Assembly (NCBI GenBank): GCA_904394975.1 | Contig: CAJFNQ010000002.1 | Location: forward strand, 1-64,000 | Direction: 5' to 3' | Length of the DNA stretch: 64,000 nt | Source of the DNA: Metaruminococcus_A gallistercoris | GTDB lineage: Bacteria > Bacillota > Clostridia > Oscillospirales > Ruminococcaceae | Shown here: positions 7,747 through 17,085 of the stretch, in pieces | Numbering within the stretch: position 1 is the first letter of the stretch | Layout: the number at the start of each line of letters is the position of its first letter | Position numbers and translations under genes: made by a program | The notes under the pieces: generated by a model | Database searches by the model: none | The model's input: the letters and a program-made list of their open reading frames with translations, nothing else | What the model was told of the DNA's origin: nothing

Positions 7747-10152
7747 ATGCAGCAGCTTACAGCAGCGCAGTTTCGTGAAAAGATCAAAGACAACCTGACC
7801 AATGTGATCGGGATCGCCGAAAACATGGCGGAAAACAAAGACATTTACCAGGCAGTCGCCATGTTTGTCAGCAATCTGGCAAAAGAAAATTACACCCATT
7901 TCATATCCAAAGCGAATTCCGAAGGAAGAAAGCGCGTTTACTACCTCAGCATGGAGTTTTTGATGGGACGTTCCCTCAAGACCACGCTGTACAATCTGGG
8001 CCTTGTGGATGTGGCGGAAGAGGCACTCAAGCCCTATCACGTCACGCTGGAAGATCTGTATGACTACGAACCGGACGCGGGGCTTGGCAACGGCGGCCTC
8101 GGGCGGCTGGCTGCCTGCTACCTGGATTCGCTGGCGACCACCGGCTATCCGGCGACCGGCTATTCCATCTGCTATGAATTCGGCATCTTCAAGCAGAAGA
8201 TCATTGAAGGCTGGCAGAACGAGCTGCCGGACAACTGGCTGCCGGGCGGCGGCATCTGGCTCCACCGGGTACCGGACCGCGCGGTCGAAGTCCACTTCGG
8301 CGGCGAGATCGAAGAGCGCTGGGAAGACGGCTATCACTATGTCAACTACAAAAATTACGATACCGTGCAGGCCATTCCGTATGATATGTACGTTTCCGGT
8401 TTCGGCGGAAAAGGGACCTCGCAGCTGCGTCTCTGGCGCGCCCAGAGCCCGGCGTTCGACATGGAGAAGTTCAACAACGGCGACTATGTCAACGCTTTAG
8501 GCCAGAGCGCCATGGCGCAGGCCATCTCCAAGGTCCTGTACCCGAACGACAACCATGTGGAAGGCAAACTTTTGCGCCTGCGCCAGCAGTACTTCCTCTG
8601 CTCCGCTTCCATCAACGACATTATCACCCGGCACATGGCTACCTACGGCACGCTGGATAACCTCGCCGACAAGGTCGCCATCCACATCAACGACACCCAC
8701 CCGACCCTTGCCATCCCCGAACTGATGCGCCTGCTTCTGGACGAGTGCGGTTACAGCTGGGAAAAGGCGTGGGATATTACCACCCGCACCTTTGCTTACA
8801 CCAACCACACGGTCATGAGCGAAGCGCTGGAGTGCTGGAACGAATCCATGTTCAAAATGCTGCTCCCGCGTATTTACCAGATCATCACCGAAATCAACAA
8901 CCGCTTCTCCAAAGACGTTTACGACTACTACGGCAACAGCGAAAAGGTCAATCAGCTGGCCATCATTGCCAACCATCAGGTGCGGATGGCGCATCTGTGC
9001 ATTGTGGGGTCCCACAGCGTCAACGGTGTTTCCAAGCTGCATTCGCAGATTCTCAAAGACGATGTCTTCCACGATTTCTACTGCATGATGCCGCATAAAT
9101 TCACCAACGTCACCAACGGCATCGCTTACCGCCGCTGGCTGTACCAGTCCAATCCGGGGCTCACCAAACTGCTCAAAGAGCATATTGGCGACGGCTTCCT
9201 TACCGACGGGGCGGAACTTTCCAAAATCAAGAAATACGCCAACAACAAAACCTTCCTCACCGAACTGGCGAAAGTCAAACGGGAGAACAAGGTGCGGTTA
9301 GCGGAATACGTGAAAAAAGCAAACGGAATTGTCATCGACCCGGATTCCATTTTCGATGTTCAGGTCAAACGTTTGCATGAGTATAAGCGCCAGCATTTGA
9401 ACGCGCTCAACATCATGACCGATTACCGCCTGCTTCTGGAAAATCCAAATATGGATTTTGTTCCGAAAACCTACATTTTCGGCGCGAAAGCGGCACCGGG
9501 CTATTACCTCGCCAAACAGATCATCAAACTGATCTGCACGCTGGCAAAGACAATCGACAGTGACCCGAAAATCCGCGAAAAACTGCAGGTCGTCTTCCTG
9601 GAGGACTACCGTGTCACCCTTTCCGAATTGCTGATGCCCGCAAGTGAAGTGAGCGAGCAGATCTCTCTTGCAGGTACGGAGGCTTCCGGTACCGGCAACA
9701 TGAAACTGATGCTCAACGGCGCTATTACACTGGGCACCAAAGACGGCGCGAACATCGAAATCGGCGAAGCGGTGGGCGACGAAAACATCGTCAACTTCGG
9801 TATGACGGCGGATGAGGTCGCAGAGCTCAAAGCAAGGGGCTACCATCCGCAGCAATACTACCAGTCCAACGAGAACATCCGCAAAGCAATCGATATGCTG
9901 ACAAACGGCATCGGCGGCGTGCGGTTTGACGAGATCGCGAATCAGCTCAAAAACAACGACACCTACATGGCGCTCGCTGATTTTGACAGCTACCGCGCGG
10001 CTCAGCAGAAGATCAGTGAGATCTACCGCGACCCGATGAAATTCTCGAATATGTCTTTGATGAACATTGCCGGCGCGGGGATCTTCTCCGCCGACCGTGC
10101 GATCCATGAATACGCGCACAATATCTGGCATCTGGACGAAACAAATCGATAA
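7747..10152 (+). CDS. glgP: Glycogen/maltodextrin phosphorylase
   Basis: Phosphorolyses alpha-1,4-glucans to glucose 1-phosphate (GT35). The 801-residue protein has the N-terminal motif VYYLSMEFLMGRSL, the substrate-loop EPDAGLGNGGLGRLAACYLD and the PLP-binding region EASGTGNMKLMLNGAITLGT, whose Lys carries the cofactor. GAGAGGAG lies 8 nt before the ATG. The gene has its own promoter and terminator and is followed by a GH13 enzyme, so the pair probably mobilises stored glycogen or imported maltodextrins. It runs head-on to replication. Confidence 0.96.
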   Translation: MQQLTAAQFREKIKDNLTNVIGIAENMAENKDIYQAVAMFVSNLAKENYTHFISKANSEGRKRVYYLSMEFLMGRSLKTTLYNLGLVDVAEEALKPYHVTLEDLYDYEPDAGLGNGGLGRLAACYLDSLATTGYPATGYSICYEFGIFKQKIIEGWQNELPDNWLPGGGIWLHRVPDRAVEVHFGGEIEERWEDGYHYVNYKNYDTVQAIPYDMYVSGFGGKGTSQLRLWRAQSPAFDMEKFNNGDYVNALGQSAMAQAISKVLYPNDNHVEGKLLRLRQQYFLCSASINDIITRHMATYGTLDNLADKVAIHINDTHPTLAIPELMRLLLDECGYSWEKAWDITTRTFAYTNHTVMSEALECWNESMFKMLLPRIYQIITEINNRFSKDVYDYYGNSEKVNQLAIIANHQVRMAHLCIVGSHSVNGVSKLHSQILKDDVFHDFYCMMPHKFTNVTNGIAYRRWLYQSNPGLTKLLKEHIGDGFLTDGAELSKIKKYANNKTFLTELAKVKRENKVRLAEYVKKANGIVIDPDSIFDVQVKRLHEYKRQHLNALNIMTDYRLLLENPNMDFVPKTYIFGAKAAPGYYLAKQIIKLICTLAKTIDSDPKIREKLQVVFLEDYRVTLSELLMPASEVSEQISLAGTEASGTGNMKLMLNGAITLGTKDGANIEIGEAVGDENIVNFGMTADEVAELKARGYHPQQYYQSNENIRKAIDMLTNGIGGVRFDEIANQLKNNDTYMALADFDSYRAAQQKISEIYRDPMKFSNMSLMNIAGAGIFSADRAIHEYAHNIWHLDETNR

Positions 10153-10162
10153 CTTTTAAACC

Positions 10163-10196
10163 AAACCCCCGTCCTGCCATGCAGAACGGGGGTTTT
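10163..10196 (+). terminator. Terminator of glgP
   Basis: AAACCCCCGT pairs with ACGGGGGTTT around a short inner stem (CTGC/GCAG), followed by T. Confidence 0.8.
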
Positions 10197-10248
10197 CATA
10201 TTCGGTTTCCACCGAAAAAATCAGAACAGAAAGGAAAACTGAAGCAAC

Positions 10249-12099
10249 ATGATGCAGTACCAGTGCAGGGACAGCTTCTATAAAACCCCTTTTGGCGCGG
10301 CGGTTCGCGGCAGCCGGGTGCGTTTCCGCATCACGACCCCGCCGGATCTGTATATTAACGAAGCGCAGCTGATTGTCAACAACGGCATAGCGGACCAGGT
10401 TGTCCCCATGGCCTATGAAAACACAACAGCTTCGTTTAACTCGTTCCGGGTGATTTATACGCCGGAAGAAACAGGGACCTTTTTTTACTACTTCAAACTA
10501 TTGACCGAACGCGGCATCCAGTACATCCGCGCGTTTGAAAACGGCTGCGGTTACATGACCGGCGACCAGAACGCGGGCGGCAGCTTCCAGCTCACCGTTT
10601 ACAGCGAGACCTTCCGCGCGCCGGAAGGGTTTACCGGCGGCCTGTTTTATCAGATCTTCCCAGACCGTTTCTTCCGCAGCGGCAAAGAGCATGAAGATGT
10701 TCCAGCCGACCGCCTTCTGCGGACCGATTGGGGCGCAACACCGCACTTTCTGCCAGATGAGCGCGGCCGCATCACCAACAACGACTATTTCTGCGGGGAT
10801 CTGGAAGGCATCCGCTTAAAACTCCCCTATTTAAAAGAATTCGGCATCACGGCCATTTATTTAAACCCCATCTTTGAAGCGCACTCCAACCACCGCTATA
10901 ATACAGCGGATTATAAAAAAATCGACCCGCTGCTCGGCACCGAGGAAGATTTTGTCGCCCTTTGCCGGGACGCGAAAAAACTCGGCATCCGCGTAATTCT
11001 CGACGGTGTGTTCAGCCACACCGGCAGTGACAGCATCTATTTCAACGCGGAAAGCCGTTATCCCTCAACCGGCGCGGCAAACTCCACCCAAAGCGAGTAT
11101 TTTAACTGGTACTCCTTCCAGCACTGGCCGGACCGTTACGCCAGCTGGTGGGGAATCGATACCCTGCCCGCCGTCAACGAACTGGAACCGTCCTACACTC
11201 AATTCATCTGCGGAGAAGGCGGCGTAATCGACTACTGGATGGAGCGCGGCGCTTCCGGCTTCCGGCTGGATGTTGCCGATGAACTGCCGGATGAATTCAT
11301 CGTCCAATTGCGCAAAGCGGTCAAACGCCACGGCGAAGACAAACTGCTCATCGGCGAGGTTTGGGAAGACGCGAGCAACAAAATCAGCTACGGGGTCCGC
11401 CGCCGGTATTTTCTGGGGGATGAGCTCGACTCGGTCATGAACTACCCGTTCAAGGACGCGATTCTCCGCTTTGTGCGGTACGGCAACCGGGATGAATTTA
11501 TGGAACGCGTCCTCACCATCTGCGAACACTACCCGCTTCCGGCGCTTCACACGGCGATGAATTCCATCTCCACCCACGACACCGCGCGCGCCATCACCAT
11601 GCTGGCGGGCGAGGACGGAAACGGCAAAGACCGTCTCTGGCAGGCGATGCACCCGCTTTCCCCGGAACAGTACAAAACCGGCGTCAAACGGCTGAAGCTC
11701 GCCATGGTGCTTCAGTACTCACTTCCCGGCATCCCCTGCATTTATTACGGGGATGAAGCCGGCATGCAAGGCTATACCGACCCATTCAACCGCGGCTGTT
11801 ATCCATGGGGGCAGCAGGATGAAGAGCTGATGGAATTTACAAAACAGCTCGGAAAAATCCGGGCCGACTCACCCGCTCTGAAAGAAGGAACTCTGGAGTT
11901 CCCCGAAACGCCGGCAGACACCCTTGCCGTTCTGCGCACCGACGGAACGCATAGTTTCCTTGCGGTCATCAACACGCTGGACGCGGAGATAAGCCTCCCG
12001 CTCGACCCGGCCTATGCTTCCTTTACCCCGGTCATGGGCGAAGTTTACGCGGGAATCCTGCGTTTGAAGCCGTACGGCTATGCTATTTTAACCAAATAA
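10249..12099 (+). CDS. GH13 alpha-glucosidase (neopullulanase/cyclomaltodextrinase type)
   Basis: Hydrolyses alpha-glucans or maltodextrins in the cytoplasm (no signal peptide). The N-terminal ~120 residues look like the immunoglobulin-like domain that precedes neopullulanases and cyclomaltodextrinases. The TIM barrel has region I DGVFSHTG, nucleophile GFRLDVADELP, acid/base LLIGEVWEDA and the transition-state Asp in NSISTHDTAR. 616 residues, close to the GH13_20 norm. It follows glgP across a terminator, so it may be partly separately expressed; together they would degrade glycogen branches and oligosaccharides. Exact specificity (neopullulanase, cyclomaltodextrinase, maltogenic amylase) is open. 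Confidence 0.9.
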   Translation: MMQYQCRDSFYKTPFGAAVRGSRVRFRITTPPDLYINEAQLIVNNGIADQVVPMAYENTTASFNSFRVIYTPEETGTFFYYFKLLTERGIQYIRAFENGCGYMTGDQNAGGSFQLTVYSETFRAPEGFTGGLFYQIFPDRFFRSGKEHEDVPADRLLRTDWGATPHFLPDERGRITNNDYFCGDLEGIRLKLPYLKEFGITAIYLNPIFEAHSNHRYNTADYKKIDPLLGTEEDFVALCRDAKKLGIRVILDGVFSHTGSDSIYFNAESRYPSTGAANSTQSEYFNWYSFQHWPDRYASWWGIDTLPAVNELEPSYTQFICGEGGVIDYWMERGASGFRLDVADELPDEFIVQLRKAVKRHGEDKLLIGEVWEDASNKISYGVRRRYFLGDELDSVMNYPFKDAILRFVRYGNRDEFMERVLTICEHYPLPALHTAMNSISTHDTARAITMLAGEDGNGKDRLWQAMHPLSPEQYKTGVKRLKLAMVLQYSLPGIPCIYYGDEAGMQGYTDPFNRGCYPWGQQDEELMEFTKQLGKIRADSPALKEGTLEFPETPADTLAVLRTDGTHSFLAVINTLDAEISLPLDPAYASFTPVMGEVYAGILRLKPYGYAILTK

Positions 12100-12106
12100 T
12101 CTCCAT

Positions 12107-12141
12107 CGGGCGGGCCAATGAAACGGCTCGCCTGTTTTTTT
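12107..12141 (+). terminator. Terminator of the GH13 gene
   Basis: An imperfect GC-rich stem (GGCGGGCC with GGCTCGCC, one G-U pair) is followed by TGTTTTTTTG. Confidence 0.65.
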
Positions 12142-12219
12142 GTTTTTAAACCATTTCTACAGCAAAAGCCCCGGTCTTTCAACGATGACAAGAGAACGCT
12201 TTTTATATACCGCAAAAAC

Positions 12220-12249
12220 AAAAAGGCACAGCAAACGCTGTGCCTTTTT
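12220..12249 (-). terminator. Bidirectional terminator between GH13 and lipoprotein genes
   Basis: A 13-bp perfect stem (AAAAAGGCACAGC/GCTGTGCCTTTTT, loop AAAC). It serves the leftward lipoprotein gene and can back up the rightward GH13 terminator. Confidence 0.85.
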
Positions 12250-12278
12250 CGGTCTCTTTAACAGTCTGCGGCCGCTTT

Positions 12279-12857
12279 TCATCCGTTTTCTGCCGTTGTT
12301 TGAGGAAGGTCATCCCCCAACGGAAGGTAATCCCACGTCAACCCTTCCTTATAAATTCCGACATTTCCGCCGAACTCGCGGAACTTCCATTCCCCCTGCG
12401 CGGTTTTTTCATAGACCGTGACCCGTTTAAAACCATCCAGAAGCGGTTTGTCCCCGCCCGTGTACTGCTCGGTCACCGTCAGCTGTTCACCGCCCGGACA
12501 GGGTTGAACATAAGCCGAAACCACTTCAAAACCTTCATGGAAAATCAATGGGTAAAACCAGTCGTCTTCCGTGATGGTAAAGCTTCCATCTTCATTAAAA
12601 TGGCCCATATCGGTAAACGTGCGGAACAGAGAACGGCTGTAACTGCGGTAGGTTTTATCAAACTGAATCAAGCTTTCCCCTTCCCCGATATTGGTGTACA
12701 ACAATTCATACACACAGGTTTCTGTCTGTTTGACCAATTCGGTGGCTTCTTCCAAATCATAAGGCTCTCCCGGGTCAGAATAACAGCCCGAAAAACAAAA
12801 CAGCACTGCACCGATCAGCGCGGCGCCAATCACTCGTTTCAATTGGATCCTTTTCAA
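12279..12857 (-). CDS. Hypothetical lipoprotein
   Basis: I do not recognise a family. The 192-residue product starts with a basic n-region, a hydrophobic stretch (about 9-22) and the lipobox FSGC, so it should be an extracellular lipid-anchored protein. The remainder is acidic and aromatic-rich with no obvious repeat or catalytic motif. The start is TTG at 12857, supported by AGGAG 8 nt upstream; a later in-frame TTG would also keep the signal peptide. It is divergent from the MazF-like gene. Confidence 0.75.
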   Translation of the reverse strand: MKRIQLKRVIGAALIGAVLFCFSGCYSDPGEPYDLEEATELVKQTETCVYELLYTNIGEGESLIQFDKTYRSYSRSLFRTFTDMGHFNEDGSFTITEDDWFYPLIFHEGFEVVSAYVQPCPGGEQLTVTEQYTGGDKPLLDGFKRVTVYEKTAQGEWKFREFGGNVGIYKEGLTWDYLPLGDDLPQTTAENG

Positions 12858-13066
12858 TTTTTATGCTCCTTTCAAACCGGCGCATGATAACCGGTACGTT
12901 TTGCGTTGTTTCGACATACAATGGTATCAGGCAGGAAGACCATCTCATTTTCTTGCTTCAGGCACCGCGTTTCTGATTAAATCCCCCGGAAACGGTGCAG
13001 ACTAACAATGAAGTCAGAATTTGATTCACTGCAAACGCAGCACAAGTTCAAGGAGAGTGAATTCCC

Positions 13067-13435
13067 GTGCAGATCAAAAGGGGAGAAATTTATTACGCAG
13101 ACCTGAGCCCGGTCGTGGGTTCCGAGCAGGGCGGCGTCCGCCCTGTGCTGATCGTACAAAACGACGTTGGCAACCGTTACAGCCCCACCGTGATCGCCGC
13201 GGCGATCACCAGCCAGCGCGATAAAGCAAAACTGCCCACCCATATCGAAATCGACGCCGCGCGGTCCGGCCTGTCTAAAAACTCAGTTGTCTTACTCGAA
13301 CAGATCCGCACCATCGACAAACGGCGGTTAAAAGAACGAATGGGTGAAGTGGAACCGGCGCTGATGAACCGAATCAACAGCGCGCTTTCCATCAGTTTCG
13401 GTCTGCCCACCGACGGCCGCGGCAGCGCTACATAA
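13067..13435 (+). CDS. ndoA: MazF/PemK-family endoribonuclease toxin (EndoA-like)
   Basis: A sequence-specific mRNA interferase. The 122-residue protein matches the EndoA/NdoA type from its first residues (MQIKRGEIYYADLSP) and keeps the residues equivalent to the catalytic pair of EndoA, Arg25 (GGVRP) and Thr48 (AAAIT). The start is GTG with AAGGAGAG about 10 nt upstream. In Bacillus the antitoxin gene ndoAI lies directly upstream. Here the 209-bp space to the divergent lipoprotein gene is too short for a normal antitoxin, and a terminator follows the gene, so it appears to stand alone. The family call is firm; activity is inference. Confidence 0.93.
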   Translation: MQIKRGEIYYADLSPVVGSEQGGVRPVLIVQNDVGNRYSPTVIAAAITSQRDKAKLPTHIEIDAARSGLSKNSVVLLEQIRTIDKRRLKERMGEVEPALMNRINSALSISFGLPTDGRGSAT

Positions 13436-13471
13436 GCCGCAAGCCGGACGTTCAACGATATGTAATCTTCA

Positions 13472-13502
13472 AATCAGGCGCTTTGAAAGCGCCTGATTTT
13501 TT
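13472..13502 (+). terminator. Terminator of the MazF-like gene
   Basis: AATCAGGCGCTT/AAGCGCCTGATT with a short TGA-type loop, then T6. It can also act on the leftward rsmI transcript. Confidence 0.85.
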
Positions 13503-13567
13503 ATAACCAATCTCACTGCCCAAACTCAGTTATGGGACAAGATTGTCAGCCAAAAAGCGCGGGCGAA

Positions 13568-14407
13568 TTATCCTTCCTGCTTTTCCCGCAAAAGCCCCTG
13601 ATAAATCTCGCTTTTTTTAAACCCGCTCTGTTTCGCGGCTGCTTTTGCGGCATCCGCCGGGCGCTGCCCTTCCCGCTCCAGCTGTTTTGCCAGTTCCACC
13701 GCGTCCGCAAGGGTCATTGCCTGTTCCTGCGGCTGGGAAGCACCCTCCACCACCAGCACGAATTCGCCGCGCGGAGGGGTCTGGGCATAATACTCCACCG
13801 CCTGCGAAAGGGTAAAGCGCAGCACCTCCTCGTGCAGCTTGGTCAGTTCCCGGGCAATCGATATCTTCCGGTCGCCCAGAGCATCCAACAAATCCTGCAG
13901 GGTATTCTGCAATTTATGCGGCGCTTCGTAGAATATCATGGTGCGCGGCTCGTTTTTGATGGCTTCCAGATGTTCCCGCCGGCTTTTTTTCGCGGTGCTC
14001 AAGAATCCCTCAAAACAAAAGCGGGAGGTGATAAGCCCGCTGACGCACAGCGCCGAAATCACCGCGCTGGGACCAGGCACCACCACGGTGGGAATCCCGC
14101 GTTCGGCGCACAGCCGTACCAGATCCTCCCCCGGGTCGCTGATGCAGGGCATGCCGGCGTCGGAAACAACGGCGCAGTTTTCCCCTGCTTCAATGCGGGA
14201 AACAATCTGCTCGCCCCGTTCCCGCAGGTTGTGTTCATAATAACTCACCAGCGGTTTTTTGATCTCGAAATGATTGAGCAGCTTTACGGTCACGCGGGTA
14301 TCCTCCGCGGCGATGAAATCCACCGAGGCAAGCGTTTCCCGCTGCCGTGGGGTCATATCCCCCAGATTGCCGATCGGCGTACCCACTACATATAACGTTC
14401 CGGACAT
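13568..14407 (-). CDS. rsmI: 16S rRNA (cytidine1402-2'-O)-methyltransferase RsmI
   Basis: Methylates the ribose of C1402 in the decoding centre of 16S rRNA. The 279-residue protein has the tetrapyrrole-methylase fold with LYVVGTPIGNLGD at the N-terminus, AAEDTR and VSDAGMPCISDPG for SAM binding, and VPGPSA. The ATG at 14407 (MSGTLYV) has GGAG 8 nt upstream; an in-frame TTG at 14437 would add ten residues but lacks a ribosome site. It lies downstream of the tRNA-type methyltransferase gene (65-bp gap), the same pair as in Bacillus yabB-yazA-rsmI. Confidence 0.95.
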   Translation of the reverse strand: MSGTLYVVGTPIGNLGDMTPRQRETLASVDFIAAEDTRVTVKLLNHFEIKKPLVSYYEHNLRERGEQIVSRIEAGENCAVVSDAGMPCISDPGEDLVRLCAERGIPTVVVPGPSAVISALCVSGLITSRFCFEGFLSTAKKSRREHLEAIKNEPRTMIFYEAPHKLQNTLQDLLDALGDRKISIARELTKLHEEVLRFTLSQAVEYYAQTPPRGEFVLVVEGASQPQEQAMTLADAVELAKQLEREGQRPADAAKAAAKQSGFKKSEIYQGLLREKQEG

Positions 14408-14471
14408 TTTGTTCACTCCATTTACATCAGCAGTCAAAACACGGGCGATTAACTGCGTTTAACAGCCCCAA

Positions 14472-15203
14472 TCAACCGTTTTGCCCGCCCGACAATTCCT
14501 TTTTCAAACCAAAATAGCGCCCGCCTTCCTCTAAAAACAGCGGGGGTTCCACCTGCAAAAAGGGTTTGCTCCCCTTTTTTCCTTCCACGAGCACCAGCCA
14601 TGGGCGGCCCTGCGGATTTTTGGAAACGAACCGCAGCCGCTTTGGCTCCACGCCGTTTGCCCGCATGGCGACGATCACATCCGCAAGCCGTTCCGGACGC
14701 TGGCACAGGCAGAGTCTCCCGCCAAACCGCAGGAGCGCCGCCGCACTGCGGCAGACATCTTCAATGGTGCAGAAGATCTCGTGCCGCGCGATCCGCTGCG
14801 CGTCCCCGGCGCTTTTGATCCCCGCGCCGGCCGCTTTATAAGGCGGATTGCAGGTCACCAGGTCAAACGTTCCCTTTTGAAGCAGTTCGGGCGCGTTGGA
14901 AAGATCAGTACACAGTGCGCTCAGCCGATCCCCCGCGCCGGACGCCTCAATCCCTTTCTCAAACTGGCGGGCGCCCTCCGGCTGGATTTCCACGCCGATG
15001 CAATGCTTTGGAGAATACTCTTTGTATAAATACAGCGGTATAATACCGCATCCGGTCCCAAAATCACAGACCGTATCCTTGCGGCGGGGCGCGGCAAAAT
15101 CACTGAGCAAAAACGCGTCGGTTCCAAACCGGTGTTCATCGCTCACGAAAACAAAAACACCGTCACCAAGCTGCTCAAAATGCCCCTGTTGCTGGCTTTC
15201 CAT
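14472..15203 (-). CDS. tRNA1(Val) (adenine37-N6)-methyltransferase-like protein
   Basis: A class I SAM methyltransferase of the TrmN6/YabB group. The 243-residue protein has the SAM motif CDFGTGCGIIPLYLY and the adenine-N6 signature NPPY (in VTCNPPYK). An N-terminal DEHRFGTDAFLLSDF matches the family's usual HRFGTDAVLL. The start at 15203 has AGGAG 7 nt upstream and gives the standard length. Transcription probably starts at the extended -10 at 15261. Placement beside rsmI supports an RNA-modification role; the precise substrate in Gram-positives is not established. Confidence 0.88.
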   Translation of the reverse strand: MESQQQGHFEQLGDGVFVFVSDEHRFGTDAFLLSDFAAPRRKDTVCDFGTGCGIIPLYLYKEYSPKHCIGVEIQPEGARQFEKGIEASGAGDRLSALCTDLSNAPELLQKGTFDLVTCNPPYKAAGAGIKSAGDAQRIARHEIFCTIEDVCRSAAALLRFGGRLCLCQRPERLADVIVAMRANGVEPKRLRFVSKNPQGRPWLVLVEGKKGSKPFLQVEPPLFLEEGGRYFGLKKELSGGQNG

Positions 15204-15260
15204 TGTCCATCTCCTTACAAAAAGATACCGGTCATTCTCTTTGCTGACCGTATTGGTGTT

Positions 15261-15269
15261 ATTATACCA
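15261..15269 (-). promoter_or_regulatory. Extended -10 promoter of the methyltransferase-rsmI operon
   Basis: Minus-strand TGGTATAAT, a perfect TGn-TATAAT, with only a weak -35. It lies about 58 bp upstream of the ATG. Confidence 0.6.
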
Positions 15270-15317
15270 TATATCCATGACTTTTTTATAAACAAACATT
15301 CTTTTTTCTCTGTCGAA

Positions 15318-15346
15318 TTGACAAAGGCTGTGTGCTATTATATGAT
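15318..15346 (+). promoter_or_regulatory. Sigma-A promoter of the CBS-domain membrane protein gene
   Basis: TTGACA, 17 bp, TATGAT. Transcription should start near 15353, which excludes an in-frame ATG at 15361 as the start codon because no ribosome site would fit. Confidence 0.8.
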
Positions 15347-15408
15347 AAGAAGTAAATGCAATGAAAGAAAGTAACCGGCACAAAAGCCAGGAAGGAGTTT
15401 TCTTTTAC

Positions 15409-16770
15409 ATGGATACCGACGGTCAAATACCGCTTTTTTCCATTCTGTTAATTTGTTTGATTCTGCTGGGGGCATTTTTTACGGTCGCCCAAAGCTCCAT
15501 GATCGCCCTAAGCGACAACAAACTGAAAAAAATGTGCGACGAAGGGCAGAAAAAAGCGCTGCGTGTTCAGCGGATCACCAGCCGCCCGAAACGGTTCAAA
15601 GGAACCGCTGAATTCGGGCTGATTGCCTGTGCCATCCTTTCGGCGATTCTTGCGTTTTGGGGATTCTACCCGTTGCTTGTACAGCCGTTCGCGGCATGGC
15701 TTGCTCCGTTTGGCGCGCTTCTTCTTGCCAAAATACTGGCAGCAGTCATTATTCTGTTTGTCGTTTTGGTCTGTGTGCTGATCATTTCCCGAACCATTCC
15801 CTATTATTTGGGCTGCTCCAACCCGGAGCGTTACGCGTTCATCTGCGCGCCGCTTTTCCGCTTTTTCATGGTTCTTTTCACCCCGGGCGTGCTCCTTGTT
15901 GGCGGAATTTCCACAGCCATTGCCAAGCTGTTGGGAGCAGACCCTTCCAAGCAGTCGGCTGATGTCACCGAAGAAGAAATCCGCATGATGATGGATGAAG
16001 GCAGTGAAAAAGGCGTCATCGAATCAGCTCAGGTGGAAATGATCAACAACATCTTTGAATTTGATGACACCACCGCCGCGGATGTTATGACCCACCGCAC
16101 CAACATTGCCGCTGTTCCCAAAACAGCAAGCATCAGCGATGTGATCAGCCTGTCGGTAGAGGAAGGCTACAGCCGTATCCCGGTTTTCGATGAGGATATC
16201 GACAACATCGTCGGCGCCGTTTATGTAAAAGACCTTCTTGTGCTGGTCACCTGTGAATCGTCCGATGAATTCAGCATTGAGAATTTTCTCCGTCCGGTTA
16301 TGTACATACCGGATTCCGCGAAACTACCGGAACTGTTCAAGCAGTTCACCACAAAAAAGGCGCATCTTGCCGTTGTTGTGGATGAATATGGCGGAACCGC
16401 CGGGTTGCTGACCATGGAAGACCTGTTGGAAGCAATCGTCGGCAATATTCAGGATGAATATGATGAAGAGGACGATGAAATCGTAAAACTGGATGACCGG
16501 ACCTTCACCTTTGACGGAGGCGTTTCTTTGGAAGACTTGAGCAAAGCGCTCGGTGTGGACTTCCCCGAAGACGAGGATGACGATTACGATACGTTGAGCG
16601 GCCTGATCATCCATCATCTGGAACGGATTCCCGCCCCGTTGGAAGAAATTTCCATCACCATCAACGGCGTGCTGTTTACCGTGCTGTTGGTGGAAGACCG
16701 GCGGATCGCCCGGGTAAAGGCCCAGCTTCCGGAACCCGAGCCGGAACAAACGGATGAATCGGACGACTGA
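15409..16770 (+). CDS. CNNM/HlyC-CorC family membrane protein (DUF21-CBS-CorC_HlyC)
   Basis: A likely divalent-cation (Mg/Co) efflux or homeostasis protein in the cytoplasmic membrane. The 453-residue protein has an N-terminal DUF21 domain with about four helices (10-190), two CBS motifs (about 200-325, including VMTHRTNI and LAVVVDEYGGTAGLLTMEDL) and a C-terminal CorC_HlyC domain (about 345-430) with an acidic tail. The ATG at 15409 has AAGGAG 11 nt upstream and fits the mapped promoter. Often annotated as hemolysin, but a transporter role is better supported for the family. Confidence 0.9.
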   Translation: MDTDGQIPLFSILLICLILLGAFFTVAQSSMIALSDNKLKKMCDEGQKKALRVQRITSRPKRFKGTAEFGLIACAILSAILAFWGFYPLLVQPFAAWLAPFGALLLAKILAAVIILFVVLVCVLIISRTIPYYLGCSNPERYAFICAPLFRFFMVLFTPGVLLVGGISTAIAKLLGADPSKQSADVTEEEIRMMMDEGSEKGVIESAQVEMINNIFEFDDTTAADVMTHRTNIAAVPKTASISDVISLSVEEGYSRIPVFDEDIDNIVGAVYVKDLLVLVTCESSDEFSIENFLRPVMYIPDSAKLPELFKQFTTKKAHLAVVVDEYGGTAGLLTMEDLLEAIVGNIQDEYDEEDDEIVKLDDRTFTFDGGVSLEDLSKALGVDFPEDEDDDYDTLSGLIIHHLERIPAPLEEISITINGVLFTVLLVEDRRIARVKAQLPEPEPEQTDESDD

Positions 16771-16817
16771 TTGGGTGAATACAAAACATAAAAATAAGCC
16801 GTTTATTTTAAATTAAA

Positions 16818-16850
16818 AAAACCGCCTGTCATCACGGGCGGTTTTCTTTT
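16818..16850 (+). terminator. Terminator of the CBS-domain membrane protein gene
   Basis: AAAACCGCC/GGCGGTTTT stem followed by CTTTTT. Confidence 0.82.
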
Positions 16851-17041
16851 TAACCGACAAGATATCTCTTGATGGTACGGTTGTTTTGCGCCTTCTCTCT
16901 TCTCTCTTCCCTCCTATTTTCACATTTTAACCATCCAAAAAATGTCTTGTCATCGCATGTACGTTGTATTCCAATTCAGCAACCTTTGGCAAGCGCAAGA
17001 GCAGCGAGTATTTCATGTGAACCAAAATCCGCTTAAACACA
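16851..17041. other. Intergenic stretch without a recognisable gene
   Basis: Together with the flanking terminators this makes a gap of about 315 bp between two convergent genes. It contains a pyrimidine tract (CTTCTCTCTTCTCTCTTCCC) near 16890 and no convincing ORF with a ribosome site. Confidence 0.5.
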
Positions 17042-17069
17042 AAAAAGCGCCGGATATTCGGCGCTTTTT
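17042..17069 (-). terminator. Terminator of pduL
   Basis: A perfect 11-bp stem AAAAAGCGCCG/CGGCGCTTTTT with a 6-nt loop, 16 bp past the pduL stop. Confidence 0.85.
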
Positions 17070-17085
17070 ATTGATACAACTTTTC

